Shown piece by piece: positions 34,873 to 43,526 of a stretch of DNA of 64,000 nucleotides (the first letter of the stretch is position 1; each line of letters begins with the position of its first letter). The position numbers were made by a program, and so were the translations under genes. This stretch comes from Pedobacter sp. W3I1. GTDB lineage: Bacteria > Bacteroidota > Bacteroidia > Sphingobacteriales > Sphingobacteriaceae. The notes beneath the pieces are model-generated. The model saw only the letters and a program-made list of their open reading frames with translations. It was not told the origin of the DNA and searched no databases. Location: assembly GCF_030816015.1 (NCBI RefSeq), contig NZ_JAUSXN010000001.1, positions 4,154,001-4,218,000 on the forward strand, in the 5' to 3' direction.

Positions 34873-35937
34873 ATGGAACAATTAATGACTGCTGCACTGA
34901 AAACAGCTGATGGAAAGTTTGAAGTTAAACAAGTAGAACGGGTTACCATCCCAGCCGATGACTGGGTGCTTGCCCGGGTAAAAGTATCGGGTATCTGCGG
35001 AACCGACCTTCGCCACTGGAAAAAACATGAGCCAGAACTACAGTGCAAAATAATGGGACACGAGCTGGCCGGAGAAGTAGTTGAGGTGGGAAGTGCGGTA
35101 ACCAATGTCAAACCCGGCGACCGCGTGGTAATCGAAACCTTATTGGGAGATGGTAGCTGTGAGTGGTGCCGGGTACAACAGTACAACCTTTGCCCTAATC
35201 TCTACAAGGTACGAATGGAAACCGTTTCCCGTGCATTTGCCGAATATGTTACAGGGCCGGCAACGAAGTTCCATTTACTGCCTGACGAGGTAAGCTTTGA
35301 AGAGGCGACTGTGCTCGATACCTTTGCCGTCTGCCTCCATGCTCAGCACCAGAGCGGAATCCAGGTGAATGATCAGGTGGTGGTTGTCGGTGCCGGACCT
35401 ATCGGCATCGGCCAGTTGCAACTAGCCAGAACAGCCGGAGCAGACGTATTTGTTATTGATGTTGTAAATTCCTCCCTTGAGATTGCGAAAGCGCTTGGTG
35501 CAACCGCGGTCATCAATTCTAAAAATGAAGATGTTAATGCACGGATACTGGAGCTCACCAATGGCCGGGGCGCAGATATAACATTTGAATGCGTAGGAGG
35601 AGAACACATGGCTGAGACGCTCGAACTGGCAACCACTTTGACCAGGATTGGCGGAAAAGTAATTGTGGTCGGCGGATTTGAAGCCGGAAAAACCCCCATT
35701 ACACTGGATTGGGAACGGCTACAAAAAGGTCAGATCCAACTGGTTTTAAGTGCAAGTTACGCTTTCCGCGATATTTACCCAGAAATGAAGATCTGCCTCG
35801 ACCTATTGGCCAAGGGAAAAATAAATGCACGTAAAATGATTACCCATCAGTTTCCGCTCGAGCAAATTAACGAAGCTTTTGAAACTGCGCAGGAGAAGGA
35901 GAAAACAGGCGCACTCTTTGTTGCACTAAAGCACTGA
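34873..35937 (+). CDS. Zinc-dependent MDR dehydrogenase (polyol/threonine dehydrogenase-like)
   Basis: 354 residues. Catalytic zinc ligands appear in SGICGTDLRHW (Cys ~38) and MGHELAGEVVEVG (~60; His-Glu). The Rossmann domain contains VVVGAGPIGIGQLQLAR (~172-188) and an acidic VIDVVNSSLE, favouring NAD. The structural-zinc loop reads D-x2-C-x2-C-x7-C (GDGSCEWCRVQQYNLC, ~96-111), with Asp replacing the first of the four usual Cys. It is related to sorbitol, threonine and galactitol dehydrogenases. It is the last gene of the SDR-lactonase operon and probably oxidises a hydroxyl of the same sugar acid or polyol. Confidence 0.9.
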   Translation: MEQLMTAALKTADGKFEVKQVERVTIPADDWVLARVKVSGICGTDLRHWKKHEPELQCKIMGHELAGEVVEVGSAVTNVKPGDRVVIETLLGDGSCEWCRVQQYNLCPNLYKVRMETVSRAFAEYVTGPATKFHLLPDEVSFEEATVLDTFAVCLHAQHQSGIQVNDQVVVVGAGPIGIGQLQLARTAGADVFVIDVVNSSLEIAKALGATAVINSKNEDVNARILELTNGRGADITFECVGGEHMAETLELATTLTRIGGKVIVVGGFEAGKTPITLDWERLQKGQIQLVLSASYAFRDIYPEMKICLDLLAKGKINARKMITHQFPLEQINEAFETAQEKEKTGALFVALKH

Positions 35938-35946
35938 TAATACCCC

Positions 35947-36195
35947 ATGAAACGTGAAATTACCTGAATCCCGCACGGGCGGAACAACAACGACGCCCGT
36001 TCTGCAGTTAAAGAAGTTAACGGCGCAGATTCATCCGCCCGATGCGGGCACTTTAAGGCAGACGGAACACCTAAAGAAGAATGGATCCCGTTTTCACAGC
36101 TTGATCTGGTTATGCCTACAGAAGGCGGATCTAAAGATAATCTTTACCAGAGCCCGAATGCTCTGCATATAAAACGGTTGCATTCCGGCATATAG
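35947..36195 (+). pseudogene. Possible short gene with an in-frame TGA at codon 7
   Basis: An ATG at 35947 (MKREIT) meets TGA at once. The same frame then runs 75 further codons (IPHGRNNNDARSAVKEV, HFKADGTPKEEWIPFSQLDL, SKDNLYQSPNALHIKRLHSG) to TAG at 36195, with a more protein-like composition than the overlapping +1 frame. No family is recognised. It may be a nonsense-mutated gene or the tail of a deleted one. Confidence 0.35.
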
Positions 36196-36209
36196 GGATA
36201 TCATATCCG

Positions 36210-36629
36210 CTACTCTAAAAGTTCAAGTGTCAGGCTATCAAACTGTCCGTCAAAATATTTATCTAATACTTTTTTGAATACCTGATCGGCATCTTTAGCC
36301 CGGGCGAACAGGGTCATACAGGAACGCAGTTTCATGTCATCAGGGGAGCCAAATATCTCATGGGCAGATCTGCCGGTGAGCGAAAGAACTGCATTGGATA
36401 TCTCAACCAAATGCCTGCCAAGAACCGGGTGCTTAAGATAATCCGTAGCATCATGAATTCCCTCAAGCGCATAATACTCAGAAATCTCACTTTTGCCAAG
36501 CCCCTTCAACTGCGGAAATATATACCACATCCAATGGCTCACCTTCTTCCCTGCCCGTATCTCTTCCAGGGCTTTTAGGTAAGCCTGATTCTGTGCAGTC
36601 AAAAACCTGTTTATCTTTTCCGATTCCAT
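36210..36629 (-). CDS. DUF1810 family protein
   Basis: 139 residues matching DUF1810 along the full length: RFLTAQNQAYLKALEEIRAGKKVSHWMWYIFPQ at the start (key HWMWYIFPQLKGLG), EYYALEG (~53), YLKHPVLGRHLVEI (~64) and the C-terminal SPDDMKLRSCMTLFARA. The function is unknown; the family is mostly helical and cytoplasmic. It is monocistronic. Confidence 0.88.
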   Translation of the reverse strand: MESEKINRFLTAQNQAYLKALEEIRAGKKVSHWMWYIFPQLKGLGKSEISEYYALEGIHDATDYLKHPVLGRHLVEISNAVLSLTGRSAHEIFGSPDDMKLRSCMTLFARAKDADQVFKKVLDKYFDGQFDSLTLELLE

Positions 36630-36793
36630 ACCACTTACATTTAAGCTTCTTCGAAGCTGTTAATTAATATTTTAACAAAAAAAATCAAATCCAGACATTA
36701 AGAACTTTCTTATTAATCAGAAAAATACCTTTCGATATCCCGAAAATACAGTTGTTAAATCCATTCAAAAAATCTCCCTGCCTGGCCCATCTG

Positions 36794-38437
36794 TTATTCA
36801 AGCCCGAAATCAAAATCCTGGAAACGTTTTTCCGACCATTCGCTTGCATACCATTTAAGGGTAGCGCTTTTTACATTTGTAATCAAATAGATCCCCCTGC
36901 CATACACCCTCGAATAAGGATTTTCGATAGAGGCAAACCTGGTATAAACATGCGCCGGCAAGAGCGGAGCGGGTTCTGATGAAAAGAAAATAAGATTTTT
37001 AGCGGTGATCCGATCAGGTGCCCACATTGCAAAACTGCTGCTCAGCGAAACCACTTTTGGAAGAGGGTATTTACGCGAATAATAGGTAAATGCGGCAGCA
37101 GCCCCATAACCCTCTGCCAGAATAACCGTCTGCCGCTGCTGGGATGGGCTTAACTTCCCATAAAAAGCGGATGTTTTAATAGCAAGCTCTTCCCAGCCGA
37201 TCATATCGGCATAGTTCTGATTAACCATATGCACCTTTTGATCTTCCCATCTTAAAGGAAAATCCAGCCCAAAGTGGCTATAAGTCCATTCAAAAACCTT
37301 AGACGTCTTTTCGATCGGCAGATAAGGCAGCACTACCAGCGATAGCAAAAGATTTGGAACGAGAAGAACTCCTGTAAAAGCAATCTTCACTGCTTTACCG
37401 TATTTACGCAAGAAGTTCTCAAAAAAAATCCCACCAAGGGCAAACAGCGGCGGAAAAGCGCCAAAAGCATAATAGGGTTTCCCTCTGAACAATAACAGTA
37501 CCAACATCACAAACATAAAACCTGACACAAAAAATATATACCGCTTTAATTTATCAGCAGTAAAAATATAGTATAAACCGGCCAACCAGACAAACAGGCC
37601 TGTACCATTGGAAAGCAGCTGCTGGAGCACAAAATCAAAACGGCCAATATACACCAGCTGGTTTTTTTTAAGTTCGTCAAGATGAAGAAAGGCCGGAAAA
37701 CCGTTCTCAAACTGCCAGACCAGGTGCGGGAAGATAATCAGTACCGCAATCAAAAACGGGACAAAAAAACTTTTAACATTCAGCAGTCGCCGGCTTTCCC
37801 TGTTCAGGAACAAACCGATAACCATACCAGCCACATAAATAGAAATGGTATATTTTACCAATATACCCACCCCGATAACAAGACCCAGCAAATAAAGAAG
37901 ATGATCCCTGGGATCCTGCAGGTAACACACCACCAGATAACAGCATAACAGCCAGAAGAACTCATCGAAAACCTGGGGAATAAAAAGAGCCCCGGTAGCA
38001 AGAAAAGCAGAGGAAAAGGCAACAGTACAACATGCGACAAGCACTGCAAAATACCGACCTTTTAGCCTGATCACCATAAGCCCGGTCAGATGAACAATTG
38101 CCCCGGCGAAAAAAGCCGGAATAAGCCGCATACCGATCATCGAATCACCAAAAAGCCTTTCCCCCAGAACGCTCATCAAAGCAATAAAGGGAGGCGTTTC
38201 CCTATATCCCCAGGAAAGGTGATCTCCTAAAGTAATATAAAGCAGCTCATCCTGATGAAAACCATATCTGTTCATAGAACCAAGGTGGAGCAAAAACTGG
38301 GCGAGCGCAATTATGGAGGTAAGTAAAATGGCTTTTTGTTTATCATTCCAATGATCAATACGCAGATAATAAGGTATTACGGCACTGGAAATAAGAGATT
38401 TATTGTTCTTTAAAAATGGGCTATTCTGACTATGCAT
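36794..38437 (-). CDS. GT39/ArnT-like membrane glycosyltransferase
   Basis: 547 residues from the Met at 38437 (in-frame Mets at 38455 and 38548 would add a poorly conserved extension). It has about ten to twelve hydrophobic segments. The first periplasmic loop carries GFHQDELLYITLGDHL (~59-74) with the Asp-Glu pair expected of polyprenyl-phosphate-sugar-dependent transferases of the PMT/ArnT class, followed by RETPPFIALM. The C-terminal ~170 residues form a soluble periplasmic domain. It would transfer a sugar from a lipid carrier to protein, lipid or polymer; donor and acceptor are unknown. Confidence 0.8.
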   Translation of the reverse strand: MHSQNSPFLKNNKSLISSAVIPYYLRIDHWNDKQKAILLTSIIALAQFLLHLGSMNRYGFHQDELLYITLGDHLSWGYRETPPFIALMSVLGERLFGDSMIGMRLIPAFFAGAIVHLTGLMVIRLKGRYFAVLVACCTVAFSSAFLATGALFIPQVFDEFFWLLCCYLVVCYLQDPRDHLLYLLGLVIGVGILVKYTISIYVAGMVIGLFLNRESRRLLNVKSFFVPFLIAVLIIFPHLVWQFENGFPAFLHLDELKKNQLVYIGRFDFVLQQLLSNGTGLFVWLAGLYYIFTADKLKRYIFFVSGFMFVMLVLLLFRGKPYYAFGAFPPLFALGGIFFENFLRKYGKAVKIAFTGVLLVPNLLLSLVVLPYLPIEKTSKVFEWTYSHFGLDFPLRWEDQKVHMVNQNYADMIGWEELAIKTSAFYGKLSPSQQRQTVILAEGYGAAAAFTYYSRKYPLPKVVSLSSSFAMWAPDRITAKNLIFFSSEPAPLLPAHVYTRFASIENPYSRVYGRGIYLITNVKSATLKWYASEWSEKRFQDFDFGLE

Positions 38438-38671
38438 ACAGACATATAACACCATAAAGAAAGAATTTGTGTTGAAAACCCGAATCTTATTACATAGATC
38501 CGATCCGCCTTTCCATATACCTGTCGCTTTCGATCTACCTGCCTTCAATAGCTATGATTTATATTACGAAATCCCGGAATTTACAGCCTAAGCTTTTTCT
38601 GGTAGCTTTACCCCTGCTTTAATAAACAGTTTCTTTTTAACAATATCTTTCAAATTAATATCTTTGGGGCA

Positions 38672-38902
38672 ATGAGTTTACCACTACGCATCACCTTTGA
38701 GGGTGAAGACTACACTTACACGATCCTGACCAGGATGATCAACAAAGAGACTGCAGAAATCAAGATTAGCCTAAATGGTGAAGAACTGACCTTATCCCGG
38801 AATATTCGCGGAGAATGGGATGCGGCGGAGCGCACGGTTAGTGATGAGCAAGGTTTAATTAAGGCAATAGCCCGAAACGTCGCTTTGCGTTACAGGCTAT
38901 AA
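38672..38902 (+). CDS. Small hypothetical protein
   Basis: 76 residues, no membrane segment. It is beta-rich then helical (LRITFEGEDYTYTILTRM, AEIKISLNGEELTLSRNIRGEW, QGLIKAIARNVALRYRL). The composition is consistent with a real gene and the ATG is well placed, but no family is recognised. It is followed by another small hypothetical gene in the same direction. Confidence 0.55.
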   Translation: MSLPLRITFEGEDYTYTILTRMINKETAEIKISLNGEELTLSRNIRGEWDAAERTVSDEQGLIKAIARNVALRYRL

Positions 38903-39029
38903 TCGGTAAGAACACCACCACGGTTTTTATAACAAACATGCTGTATTTTGAACGCCAGGGGATATTTAATCAATAATTTCAAAAACCTCATTGGCCCATA
39001 ATGTGTTTTATACTTATAACCACAATGTT

Positions 39030-39320
39030 ATGGAACAGATGCAGATTGATCCGCAAATGAGGATCGAAATTGATTATCAGGACTGGCCGTTAACCAGCGC
39101 AACGCAAAAACTCCAGCCAACTTTGTTCAAAGATGGAGAGGCATTCTGCTGTTTCCTTGGCCCAGACTCGCACAAAGGGATTTTTGGACGTGGAGACACC
39201 GCCTATGAAGCAGTCATAGATTGGGAACAGCACCTGCATGACCGATTGGCAGAAAACAATGCTGCAGACCAGGTGACCGGGTATGTTAAACGTAGTCTTA
39301 ACATACAAGACATTATCTAA
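39030..39320 (+). CDS. Small hypothetical protein
   Basis: 96 residues from the ATG at 39030; an in-frame TTG at 38991 would add 13 unconvincing residues. Segments such as MRIEIDYQDWPLT, TLFKDGEAFCCFLGPD, GIFGRGDTAYEAVIDWEQHLHDRL and VTGYVKRSLN suggest a compact alpha/beta protein. The helix GDTAYEAVIDWEQHL resembles HicB-like or DUF1902-type antitoxin-fold proteins, but no HicA-like toxin gene is adjacent, so no assignment is made. Confidence 0.55.
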   Translation: MEQMQIDPQMRIEIDYQDWPLTSATQKLQPTLFKDGEAFCCFLGPDSHKGIFGRGDTAYEAVIDWEQHLHDRLAENNAADQVTGYVKRSLNIQDII

Positions 39321-39528
39321 AATGGTAGAAGCTCTAAAGGTATGCTTACTCCCATAATATCTACAAACATTGTCCTGTAAGCAGATCCTTTAATAAGTTA
39401 AAGGTAAGTTCTATCATGCTGTTTAATTGAGTAGCCCTATTAACCTAAAATGTTACTTGCCGTATTACATGATTTTTTTTCGAACCATTGTGGTGCCAGG
39501 TTTGTTATCCTTTAAACATAAAAGAAAT

Positions 39529-39699
39529 ATGATGGAAGACCCTAAAGAAAAAGATGAGAACGAACATGCAGGGCATGAGGATACAGCCCAGGAGCAATCA
39601 TCCGGCAATGAAAACGGCAAGAGCGAAAATGCCAACTGGGACGAACACCAGCAAGTTGACGAGGAAGGCAATGAAGTTGGTCCAGATGATATCAAATAA
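39529..39699 (+). CDS. Small acidic disordered protein
   Basis: 56 residues from the first of two tandem ATGs. Nearly every residue is charged or polar (EDPKEKDENEHAGHEDTAQE, QVDEEGNEVGPDDIK) and no hydrophobic core is possible, so it should be intrinsically disordered. It ends 6 bp before the DJ-1/PfpI gene; a similar acidic gene follows that gene at 40498. Such proteins are often stress-induced. Confidence 0.5.
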   Translation: MMEDPKEKDENEHAGHEDTAQEQSSGNENGKSENANWDEHQQVDEEGNEVGPDDIK

Positions 39700-39705
39700 A
39701 ACGAT

Positions 39706-40486
39706 ATGAAAAAGATTCTAATGGTATTGACCTCGCACAGTTCGATGGAAAATACAGAAAGCAAAACCGGCGTATGGCTGGGTGAATTTACTGATCCTTA
39801 TTACGAATTCATTGACGCAGGTTATACAGTTACCCTGGCAAGCCCTAAAGGCGGCAGGCCTCCTGTTGACCCGATGAGCGAATTGACCGAACACCTTACC
39901 GGCTCTAACCGCAGGTTTCAGGATGATGAACAGGCAAGGGCGGCCTTGAGCCAGACCACCGTTCTAGATCAGATCAGGCATTATGATTTCGATGCTGTAT
40001 TCTATCCTGGCGGACATGGACCGATATGGGATTTGGCGGTGGACAATAACAGCGGCTTGCTGATCCTGGATTTCCTCGATGCAGGAAAAACCTGTTGCAG
40101 CAGTTTGCCACGGTTCTGCAGCACTCATCAGCGCGGAAAGACAAAGACCAGGCTTATTAAAAGGAAGGATTATCTCCGCTTTCAGTAATACAGAAGAAAC
40201 GTTGGTAGGACGCAGTGGAAACGTTCCGTATGAGCTTCAAACACGTTTGAAAGAACTTGGAGCGGAAGTTAAAACAGCCCTCCTGCCCTTCCTTTCCCAC
40301 GTAGAAACAGATGGACTGTTCATCACAGGGCAAAATCCACTTTCTGCAGGCCCCACTGCGAAAGCCCTCATTGAATTATTGGAATCTAAAACTACGGAGA
40401 ACAATAGCCCCGACGATGACGGACAGCAATGGCAGGAAAAAGCGGAAAAATACCTGGATGAAAAGCCCGGAGATCTCAAACCTTAA
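39706..40486 (+). pseudogene. DJ-1/PfpI family type 1 glutamine amidotransferase-like protein, frameshifted
   Basis: Two overlapping frames make one ~259-residue protein. The first (39706-) gives KKILMVLTSHSSM, WLGEFTDPYYEF (Glu of the catalytic region, ~26) and YPGGHGPIWDLA (~105). The frame shifts at the run of five A near 40085-40089 (one base too many), and the rest, beginning KPVAAVCHGSAAL with the nucleophilic Cys, continues from 40087 to 40486. Family members (Hsp31/YhbO) are glyoxalases or deglycases and stress chaperones. As sequenced, the first frame ends before the Cys and would be inactive. Confidence 0.8.
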
Positions 40487-40497
40487 TCGCAGATTAG

Positions 40498-40722
40498 ATG
40501 ACACAGGAGAGCAAACAGACGAACCCAGGCGAGAGCGAAAACAGCAAGAACATGGGTTTACCTGAAAAAGACGAAACAGCCGCCGGTATAAATCAAAGCA
40601 CATCGCTGCCTTCGGATGGTCCGGTCGCCCAAACCGAGGGTTCCGAGGCCACAGACCTTACGGCGATCCTTGAAAAGGACGATCCTAAAGACATCCGCGG
40701 AGATGCGGAAACGGGCAGTTGA
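40498..40722 (+). CDS. Small acidic, low-complexity hypothetical protein
   Basis: 74 residues rich in Glu, Asp, Ser, Thr, Gly and Asn (SKQTNPGESENSKNMGLPEK, TDLTAILEKDDPKDIRGD), predicted disordered. It starts 11 bp after the DJ-1/PfpI stop and mirrors the acidic gene upstream of it, suggesting a three-gene unit. No family is recognised. Confidence 0.45.
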   Translation: MTQESKQTNPGESENSKNMGLPEKDETAAGINQSTSLPSDGPVAQTEGSEATDLTAILEKDDPKDIRGDAETGS

Positions 40723-41235
40723 CCAATGAAGCAAAACATGCCAGGTCTGATGATGGGGCAATAAATAGGTAAAGGAATTTTAACTAGGGTGAACTGTAAA
40801 AGTTCACCTCTGACTTCAGCATATTTTCCTAAATTTTAGCAAAAAGATTACATCGGTATTTTTAATTCACTCTAAACTGCTTCGACCCATCTGCATATTT
40901 GCCGCCGACACGCTGATCACGGAGTCCATGAACGATAAATTTATTGAAATAGCAGGCAGGCCAAAGGTGGCAATATTGAACAGGCAGTAGACACCCTAAT
41001 TAACTCCATTTCGACTTTATTAACTCAACCTTATAGGTTTACTGTGAAATCCGGTTCATAAATCGCTATATAAATAAAACTATTAGGCTCCTACGTATAA
41101 TCCCTGACTGGATAGTACTTATACGGCTGGTAAGTTATGCAGGTACGGAATCTTAGCCAAGATATACGCCATCCCATACAACGAACCTTTCCTTATGTAA
41201 AAATATCTTTAAATTTACTTACCTAATGAAAGCAA
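40723..41235. other. Intergenic region with one small hairpin
   Basis: 510 bp. A 7-bp stem GGTGAAC/GTTCACC (40788-40808, 7-nt loop) lies 65 bp after the last acidic gene and may be a weak terminator. An open frame around 40890-40990 ends SMNDKFIEIAGRPKVAILNRQ without a start and is unassigned. Confidence 0.4.
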
Positions 41236-41595
41236 ATGAACAAAATTCTAGTACTTGACGACGATCCTAGCAATGCCGATGCCATCCGGATGGTATTAGA
41301 GGATCAATTATTTCAAGTGGAATGCATCCATCATTCGGAAGCACTGCATGCAACCGTTAACAGCTTTGCACCCGATCTTATTGTGATGGATATTCTTCTT
41401 GACCAGGGAGATGGCAGAGAACTATGCAATTCACTTAAGAATGACCCAGAGACCAAAGACATTCCTATTTTATTGATCACAGCCATGTTGGAAGCACAAG
41501 CGCTTACTAAAAAGAACCTCGCGGATGTACTGATGTACAAGCCTTTTGATTATGATGTACTATGTAACAAGGTGTGTCAGCTGATTTCAACTTAA
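41236..41595 (+). CDS. Single-domain response regulator
   Basis: 119 residues, receiver only: acidic pocket LVLDDDPSNAD, phospho-acceptor Asp52 in LIVMDILLDQGDG, switch Thr in LLITAML and Lys in MYKPFDYD. No kinase or output domain is linked. It is the fourth stand-alone receiver gene in the window. Confidence 0.92.
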   Translation: MNKILVLDDDPSNADAIRMVLEDQLFQVECIHHSEALHATVNSFAPDLIVMDILLDQGDGRELCNSLKNDPETKDIPILLITAMLEAQALTKKNLADVLMYKPFDYDVLCNKVCQLIST

Positions 41596-41808
41596 TAGCG
41601 CTGGTCGCAAGAAGGCATTCGGATATGATTTATATTGGACGGAGGTCTGACTAAGAAACGCGACAATAATTTCAACCAAAGATAAAGTCACTGATCAAAT
41701 AACCACAAAAGCTCTGCTGAGGGCACCCCTTTGTGGCAGGGCATAAACCTTTAGATCATTTGAATAATCCGTGAAAAATATAAAAGCATGCATACAAATC
41801 ATGATATG

Positions 41809-42060
41809 CTAAGAAGAAGCCTTTCCTTTATGTTCCCAGTGGTCCTTTAAGGTTTTGCCACCTTCTATTTTTAGTCGTCTGGCATAGCGCTCTCCTGCAA
41901 TCTTTCCATTTTCGGCCTTCTTTCCAATGAACAACAAAATAGGCCTGCCTTCATGATCAGTCCTGAAGGCAAGGTCATACCTGCCGAATTTTGTTTCAAT
42001 CAATGATGAAGGTTCATATTGCTTACCAAGGACATTGAGTATCGGATCTTTTAATTTCAT
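41809..42060 (-). CDS. Small hypothetical protein
   Basis: 83 residues, basic and soluble (FGRYDLAFRTDHEGRPILLFIGKK, GERYARRLKIEGGKTLKDHW). The composition is consistent with a real gene; no family is recognised. It is transcribed leftward, about 90 bp downstream of another small leftward gene. Confidence 0.55.
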   Translation of the reverse strand: MKLKDPILNVLGKQYEPSSLIETKFGRYDLAFRTDHEGRPILLFIGKKAENGKIAGERYARRLKIEGGKTLKDHWEHKGKASS

Positions 42061-42147
42061 AGTGAATAGAAAAACAGTAAGTCCTCATGGCAAGAAACGT
42101 TCGGCATAAAAGCCGAATTGATAACATCTGCTTGCCAGTTTTATTAA

Positions 42148-42402
42148 TTACGGTTGGGGGTCCTGCTGATCGTGGCCCTGGGTTTTTACAATTTTGTTGT
42201 AAATGCCCAATAGCAGAAATGGAGCAGCCCATTGACCAACAAATAGTGCATTATGCCTATGGCCGAGACATTTTAATGTTAGTGAAATACCCATAGAGGC
42301 GAGTGAAGCCCATAAAAAGGTATCGGATGGCAGTTTTGATGTTTGTTCCTCAATCAAACGGGCTACTTTTCCCTCGTTGTGAGATTCATTTTGCGATTCC
42401 AT
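42148..42402 (-). CDS. Small membrane protein of unknown function
   Basis: 84 residues with a charged N-terminus and two likely membrane segments: ~28-46 (TFLWASLASMGISLTLKCL) and ~52-69 (ALFVGQWAAPFLLLGIYNK). The opening SQNESHNEGKVARLIEEQTSKLPSD resembles small membrane proteins frequent beside stress genes in Pedobacter-like genomes; this is an impression only. Confidence 0.55.
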   Translation of the reverse strand: MESQNESHNEGKVARLIEEQTSKLPSDTFLWASLASMGISLTLKCLGHRHNALFVGQWAAPFLLLGIYNKIVKTQGHDQQDPQP

Positions 42403-42874
42403 AATTGTTAGATAAAAGGGTTTAAATTATTGTAACATTAGTGTCTGGATACCTTTCCAGAATTACATATTATAGACAGGCAGTTTTACAAAATGGTTCA
42501 ATATTTTTTAAAAACGGGTACTTTTGCACCTCGTACAGGTAATTGCCGACACATCACCCCGAAGGCTTTTCTTCGATGGTGCTCCATTTTTACAGTACTG
42601 GAGATGAGAAGACCCAGTACCTTGAGACCGATAAGCTTAATCTTGAACTTAGTGAGCGGCGAAGCATGGAAGTCATAGTTTCGGAGCCTGGAAGGGCTTG
42701 CCCTGTGGAGCACCTAATATCTCAGAAGATTCCGACACAGCCGATCAAAATATTTAACCGTTGACAATGCCTCGGGATGATAATACTTCCTGCCACAGAA
42801 TTGCCTGTGGTCATCCAAAATTATAGTTTTTGACTATATGCATTATTTATGTATGTTAGTGCATTCCAAACAGA
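42403..42874. other. Intergenic region upstream of the sigma-factor operon
   Basis: 470 bp. Two overlapping short plus-strand frames at 42493-42764 show no family resemblance. A CCACAG/CTGTGG hairpin lies at 42791-42808 and a promoter candidate at 42829-42859. Confidence 0.4.
42829..42859 (+). promoter_or_regulatory. Candidate housekeeping promoter of the FecI-FecR-SusCD operon
   Basis: TTTG (42829-42832), exactly 19 bp, then TATGTTAG (42852-42859), a 7-of-8 match to TAnnTTTG. This is the arrangement of the Bacteroidota -33/-7 promoter, ending 15 bp before the sigma-factor ATG. Confidence 0.4.
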
Positions 42875-43438
42875 ATGCCCTATAAACAATATAATGATCA
42901 TGAGTTAGCAGACTTACTCAAGTCCGGTGATCAGCTCGCGTATGCTGAAATTTATCACCGCTATCATGCTGTTTTATACATTCATGCATTTAAGCGACTT
43001 CAACTAAGAGAAGAGTGCAGGGATTTGGTTCATGAACTCTTTACCACTTTATGGATTAAACGAGCGGAAACTACTTTTAAGACTACCCTTTCCGGGTATC
43101 TTTATACATCAGTTAGAAACAAAATATTCGACCTGCTGGCCAAGCAGAAGTTGAAAAAATCATATACCCAATCTATTCAAGATTTTGCTGAAACAGGCTT
43201 TGTTACCACCGATTACCTCGTGAGACAAAACCAGCTAAAGGCCATTATAGACCAGGAAATTGCCAACCTACCGGCACGGACCCGCCAAATATTTGAACTG
43301 AGCAGGAAAAACTTCCTAAGCCATCAGGAAATCGCCAAAGCGCTCAACCTTTCCGAACAAACTGTAAAAACTACGATAAACAATGCATTAAGGGTATTAC
43401 GCACCCGGCTTGGATCCATGATGTTCCTCTCTTTCTGA
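42875..43438 (+). CDS. ECF RNA polymerase sigma factor (FecI-like)
   Basis: 187 residues, the two-domain ECF type. Region 2 (~22-90) shows AYAEIYHRYHAVLYIHAFKRL and the -10-binding DLVHELFTTLWIKR. Region 4 (~125-180) includes LPARTRQIFELSRKNFLSHQEIAKALNLSEQTVKTTINNALRVLR, the -35-binding HTH. It should be held by the FecR-type anti-sigma factor encoded 88 bp downstream and released when the STN-type SusC at 44806 binds its ligand, switching on the glycan operon. Confidence 0.93.
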   Translation: MPYKQYNDHELADLLKSGDQLAYAEIYHRYHAVLYIHAFKRLQLREECRDLVHELFTTLWIKRAETTFKTTLSGYLYTSVRNKIFDLLAKQKLKKSYTQSIQDFAETGFVTTDYLVRQNQLKAIIDQEIANLPARTRQIFELSRKNFLSHQEIAKALNLSEQTVKTTINNALRVLRTRLGSMMFLSF

Positions 43439-43526
43439 TTTTTTTTTAAATTCCTTTACCCCCAAAGCTATTCTGCTCCGTCTTTAACTTCTGAATGCGG
43501 AAGGTACGCTCCTTCCCTCGCTAAGA

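Noticed and set aside
39030..39320. HicB-like antitoxin call for the 96-residue protein
   Set aside because: Only one helix resembles that fold, and no HicA-like toxin gene lies next to it.
42493..42764. Two overlapping plus-strand open frames upstream of the sigma factor
   Set aside because: Both use weak starts, overlap each other in different frames, and neither resembles a known protein.
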